Shown: positions 62,047 to 64,000 of the stretch, piece after piece
Layout of the letters: every line of letters starts with the position of its first letter
How positions within the stretch are numbered: position 1 is the stretch's first letter
Assembly: GCA_913020435.1 (NCBI GenBank)
Contig: CAJVZZ010000015.1
Coordinates: forward strand, 1 to 64,000
Source: an uncultured Flavobacteriales bacterium
GTDB lineage: Bacteria > Bacteroidota > Bacteroidia > Flavobacteriales_G > Salibacteraceae
Length of the DNA: 64,000 bases
Direction: 5' to 3'
Program-made: the position numbers and the translations under genes
Notes under the pieces: model-generated
What the model was told of the DNA's origin: nothing
Database searches by the model: none
The model's input: only the letters and a program-made list of their open reading frames with translations

Positions 62047-63084
62047 ATGAATAGTTCAAGAAAGAAATGGTTAGTTGGTTGGCTTCTTCTAGGGGCACTT
62101 ATGGTATTTGCAATGGTAGTTGTTGGCGGAATAACGCGGTTAACCAACAGCGGACTAAGTATGGTGGATTGGCACTTAATTGTAGGAGCAGTTCCCCCAA
62201 CAACTGATGTTGAATGGCAAACAACCTTTGAAGACTATCAAAGTTCTCCTGAATTCAAGGAATTAAACTCTGATTACAGCTTAGAGGATTTTAAGTCCAT
62301 CTTCTGGTGGGAGTTTATTCACCGATTACTAGGCCGAGTTTTGGGTGTTGTATTTCTAATCCCATTCATTTTCTTTTTGATAAAAGGATGGTTATCTAAA
62401 AAATTGACCTTACAGCTACTCTTGGTTTTTGGACTTGGAGCATTTCAAGCTTTCTTAGGGTGGTTTATGGTGAAAAGTGGTCTGGTAAACGAACCTAGGG
62501 TTAGTCATTATAGGCTAGCAGCACATCTAGTAACGGCCTTTATTACGTGTATGGTTATCTTTTGGATTTGCCTCAGTTTGTGGAAAGATGTTGGCGAAAA
62601 AATAAAAATGAACTCTTTTGGTAAACTTGTAGTTTGGTTTATCGTGGTCGTATTAATTCAAATAGTATACGGTGCTTTTGTGGCAGGAACACATGCTGGT
62701 TCTGTTCACAATACGTGGCCACTTATGGACGGGCAGTTAATAGCGGATTCAGTTTGGGCTATTGACCCCGTGTATTTAAACTTTTTGGAAGGAAAGTCGG
62801 GTATTCAATTTATTCACAGAACATTAGGAATCGCAGTTCTTATTATGGCTGGCGTTATTTATTATCAAGGAATTAAGCAGTCCTTCTTAAAGGAACAGAT
62901 TCAAGCTATTCGATGGGTGCTTATTTGCGTGCTGTTTCAGGTTGTTCTAGGCATTTTTACTTTATTATTTCATGTTCCAATTGTTCTTGGAATTCTGCAT
63001 CAAGCAGGCGCGTTAATTGTTTTGGCAGTATGTGTATACCTTATGCACACTACGATTTACCCTGCCATTCCAAAGTCTCAATGA
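62047..63084 (+). CDS. ctaA: Heme A synthase (COX15/CtaA family)
   Basis: CtaA oxidises heme O to heme A for aa3-type cytochrome oxidases. The 345-residue protein has eight membrane helices. Conserved heme-ligand histidines and neighbours are visible in WWEFIHRLLGRV (about 89-100), the VSHYRLAAHL block, GSVHNTWPLMDGQ, IQFIHRTLGI and ILHQAGALIV. The N-terminal VVGGITRLTNSGLSMVDW signature is typical. The presence of heme A synthesis supports aerobic respiration. The end overlaps the convergent gldD by 35 nt. Confidence 0.95.
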   Translation: MNSSRKKWLVGWLLLGALMVFAMVVVGGITRLTNSGLSMVDWHLIVGAVPPTTDVEWQTTFEDYQSSPEFKELNSDYSLEDFKSIFWWEFIHRLLGRVLGVVFLIPFIFFLIKGWLSKKLTLQLLLVFGLGAFQAFLGWFMVKSGLVNEPRVSHYRLAAHLVTAFITCMVIFWICLSLWKDVGEKIKMNSFGKLVVWFIVVVLIQIVYGAFVAGTHAGSVHNTWPLMDGQLIADSVWAIDPVYLNFLEGKSGIQFIHRTLGIAVLIMAGVIYYQGIKQSFLKEQIQAIRWVLICVLFQVVLGIFTLLFHVPIVLGILHQAGALIVLAVCVYLMHTTIYPAIPKSQ

Positions 63085-63649
63085 GCCGATACATGTCTTT
63101 TGAGATATAGTTGATTACCGGTGATAAAGAGTCAGGGTTAGGTCTCATATTAAAATACAAGGATCCTCTCACAAAATGTTGGTTGCTATCGGTCATGAAA
63201 AACTGAAAATTTGAAGCAACATTTCCTTCAAATTCGTAAGCGATTCCGTAAACATTATGCTCTATATTTTCATAATAACGCTCATTAATATTGTCCGCTC
63301 TAACTGTATGTTTCATAGCCAGATTGCGGGCATCCTCAATGTATTGAAATAATGAATCTCTTTTAATTGAAGTGTATGTAAAGTGCATGGTTGCTCCGTA
63401 TTGTGGGTAATATATATTCAGCCAACATGGATTTTGTAAACGATTCAAATTAGTATCTATTAAAGACCTGAGCGGAAACTCAAAACTATATGGGCAACTA
63501 GATTCATGTTTTAGATAGGCTTTTTCCGGAAAGTCAATACGCATAAATCCTTTTGGTCTTGGAGTTTGCGCAAGATCCTCAGCACAAGCACCAAATAGTA
63601 GGATGACGAAAATCATCAGAAAACTATTCTTTACACTAATCATCTGCAC
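63050..63649 (-). CDS. gldD: Gliding motility lipoprotein GldD
   Basis: GldD is a lipoprotein required for gliding in Flavobacterium; its mechanism is unresolved. The 199-residue product has a lipoprotein signal (VILLFGAC) and the family hallmark PRPKGFMRIDFPEKAY (about 31-46), with CPYSFEFP and NIYYPQYGATMHFTY downstream. gldE lies just upstream on the same strand and overlaps by 14 nt, the arrangement known from gliding flavobacteria. The 3' end overlaps ctaA by 35 nt. Confidence 0.94.
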   Translation of the reverse strand: MQMISVKNSFLMIFVILLFGACAEDLAQTPRPKGFMRIDFPEKAYLKHESSCPYSFEFPLRSLIDTNLNRLQNPCWLNIYYPQYGATMHFTYTSIKRDSLFQYIEDARNLAMKHTVRADNINERYYENIEHNVYGIAYEFEGNVASNFQFFMTDSNQHFVRGSLYFNMRPNPDSLSPVINYISKDMYRLIETLEWQGKS

Positions 63650-64000
63650 CGTTCTTTATCAATTTATTGATGGTTACCTTAATCGAAGAAACCTTTCTTT
63701 GATCAGCTGACTCTATCAAGAATGTAAAGTTGAGAAAATCAATAGACTCACCTTTTACAGGAATCCGCCCAGCTTGTTCAATTACAAAACCAGCTAAAGT
63801 ATCAGAATCACCTTTCCTATTCTCAAAATGAGATCCATCGATGTCTACCATTCTGTAAAAATCGTTCAGTGAAGTTTTTCCTTCAAAGATGAAGTTTTCT
63901 TCATCTAGCTTAGAGTAAGTGAGGTTATCGTCGTCAAATTCATCGGAAATATCACCAACAATTTCTTCAATAATATCTTCTAATGTCACAATTCCTGAAG
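63636..64000 (-). CDS. gldE: Gliding motility protein GldE, C-terminal part (cut by right edge)
   Basis: The frame stays open to the right edge. At the N-terminal side of the visible piece are SGIVTLEDIIEEIVGDI residues typical of the second CBS domain end of hemolysin/CorC-type proteins. A transporter-associated CorC_HlyC domain follows (about residues 30-110 of the visible part, AGFVIEQAGRIPVKGE and FTFLIESADQRKVSSIKV). GldE is a membrane protein of this family that is encoded with gldD in gliding Bacteroidota. Assignment to GldE, and not to a generic CorC homologue, rests on the adjacent gldD. Confidence 0.87.
   Translation of the reverse strand, partial: SGIVTLEDIIEEIVGDISDEFDDDNLTYSKLDEENFIFEGKTSLNDFYRMVDIDGSHFENRKGDSDTLAGFVIEQAGRIPVKGESIDFLNFTFLIESADQRKVSSIKVTINKLIKNGADD

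Noticed and set aside
1-64000. tRNA, rRNA, CRISPR arrays, insertion sequences and prophage
   Set aside because: No T-loop-like sequences with matching arms, no spaced direct repeats, no transposase or integrase, and no terminal repeats were seen on reading the gaps.

Overview
The window looks like a chromosomal segment of an AT-rich, aerobic Bacteroidota bacterium, most probably of the class Flavobacteriia. The evidence is the gliding-motility genes gldD and gldE at the right edge, a protein with a type IX secretion C-terminal sorting domain, many Bacteroidota-specific families (DUF4271, DUF5686, DUF5777, DUF3109), and repeated promoter elements of the form TTG-N17-21-TAnnTTTG. Shine-Dalgarno sequences are mostly absent. 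I see no tRNA, rRNA, insertion sequence, prophage or CRISPR array.

Layout. 1-1.9 kb: a histidine kinase cut by the left edge and a receiver-kinase hybrid. 1.9-8.7 kb: uvrC, a small SET-domain protein, an ABC permease, tilS and a DUF3109 protein. 9.4-12.9 kb: class I ribonucleotide reductase nrdB-nrdA with a long leader and a strong terminator. 13.0-14.2 kb: a decayed serine-hydrolase gene. 14.2-21.1 kb: ogt, a CPBP protease, the yicC-gmk-nadD operon, transporters, a metal-binding protein and small lipoproteins. 21.4-27.7 kb: a methyltransferase, a SPOR-like envelope protein, an M1 aminopeptidase and a biotin carrier protein. 27.8-30.1 kb: a two-component pair. 30.4-36.5 kb: a secreted protein with sorting domain, a phosphosugar isomerase, lipB, a serine hydrolase and an S41 protease. 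36.6-43.3 kb: queA, ispD-rlmN, aat, a polyprenyl synthase and glutaryl-CoA dehydrogenase. 43.4-45.5 kb: a cytochrome c / YceI / DUF5777 envelope cluster. 45.5-49.2 kb: DUF4271-hemD-rnpA-S41 protease. 49.3-52.7 kb: surface polysaccharide genes. 52.8-56.8 kb: sucA-sucB. 56.8-61.4 kb: a DUF1232 gene and the tatC-DUF5686-lptB operon. 61.6-64.0 kb: a lipoprotein, heme A synthase, gldD and gldE.

Most genes are housekeeping. Those with a common theme serve the cell envelope (lptB, DUF5686, tatC, glycosyltransferases, O-antigen ligase, SPOR protein, CPBP protease, gliding lipoprotein) and aerobic metabolism (2-oxoglutarate dehydrogenase, glutaryl-CoA dehydrogenase, heme A synthase, lipoate transfer that supports SucB).

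The most notable observations are two gene-decay events. The cytochrome c gene at 43384 is followed by a broken second heme domain in three reading frames, and the serine-hydrolase gene at 13032 is broken by a frameshift and a stop exactly at its third active-site motif. A third observation is a set of four genes whose -7 promoter element lies exactly 4 nt before the start codon, which predicts leaderless mRNAs. The cytochrome/YceI/DUF5777 cluster is my best candidate for a poorly described system. I found no obviously new defence or mobile system.
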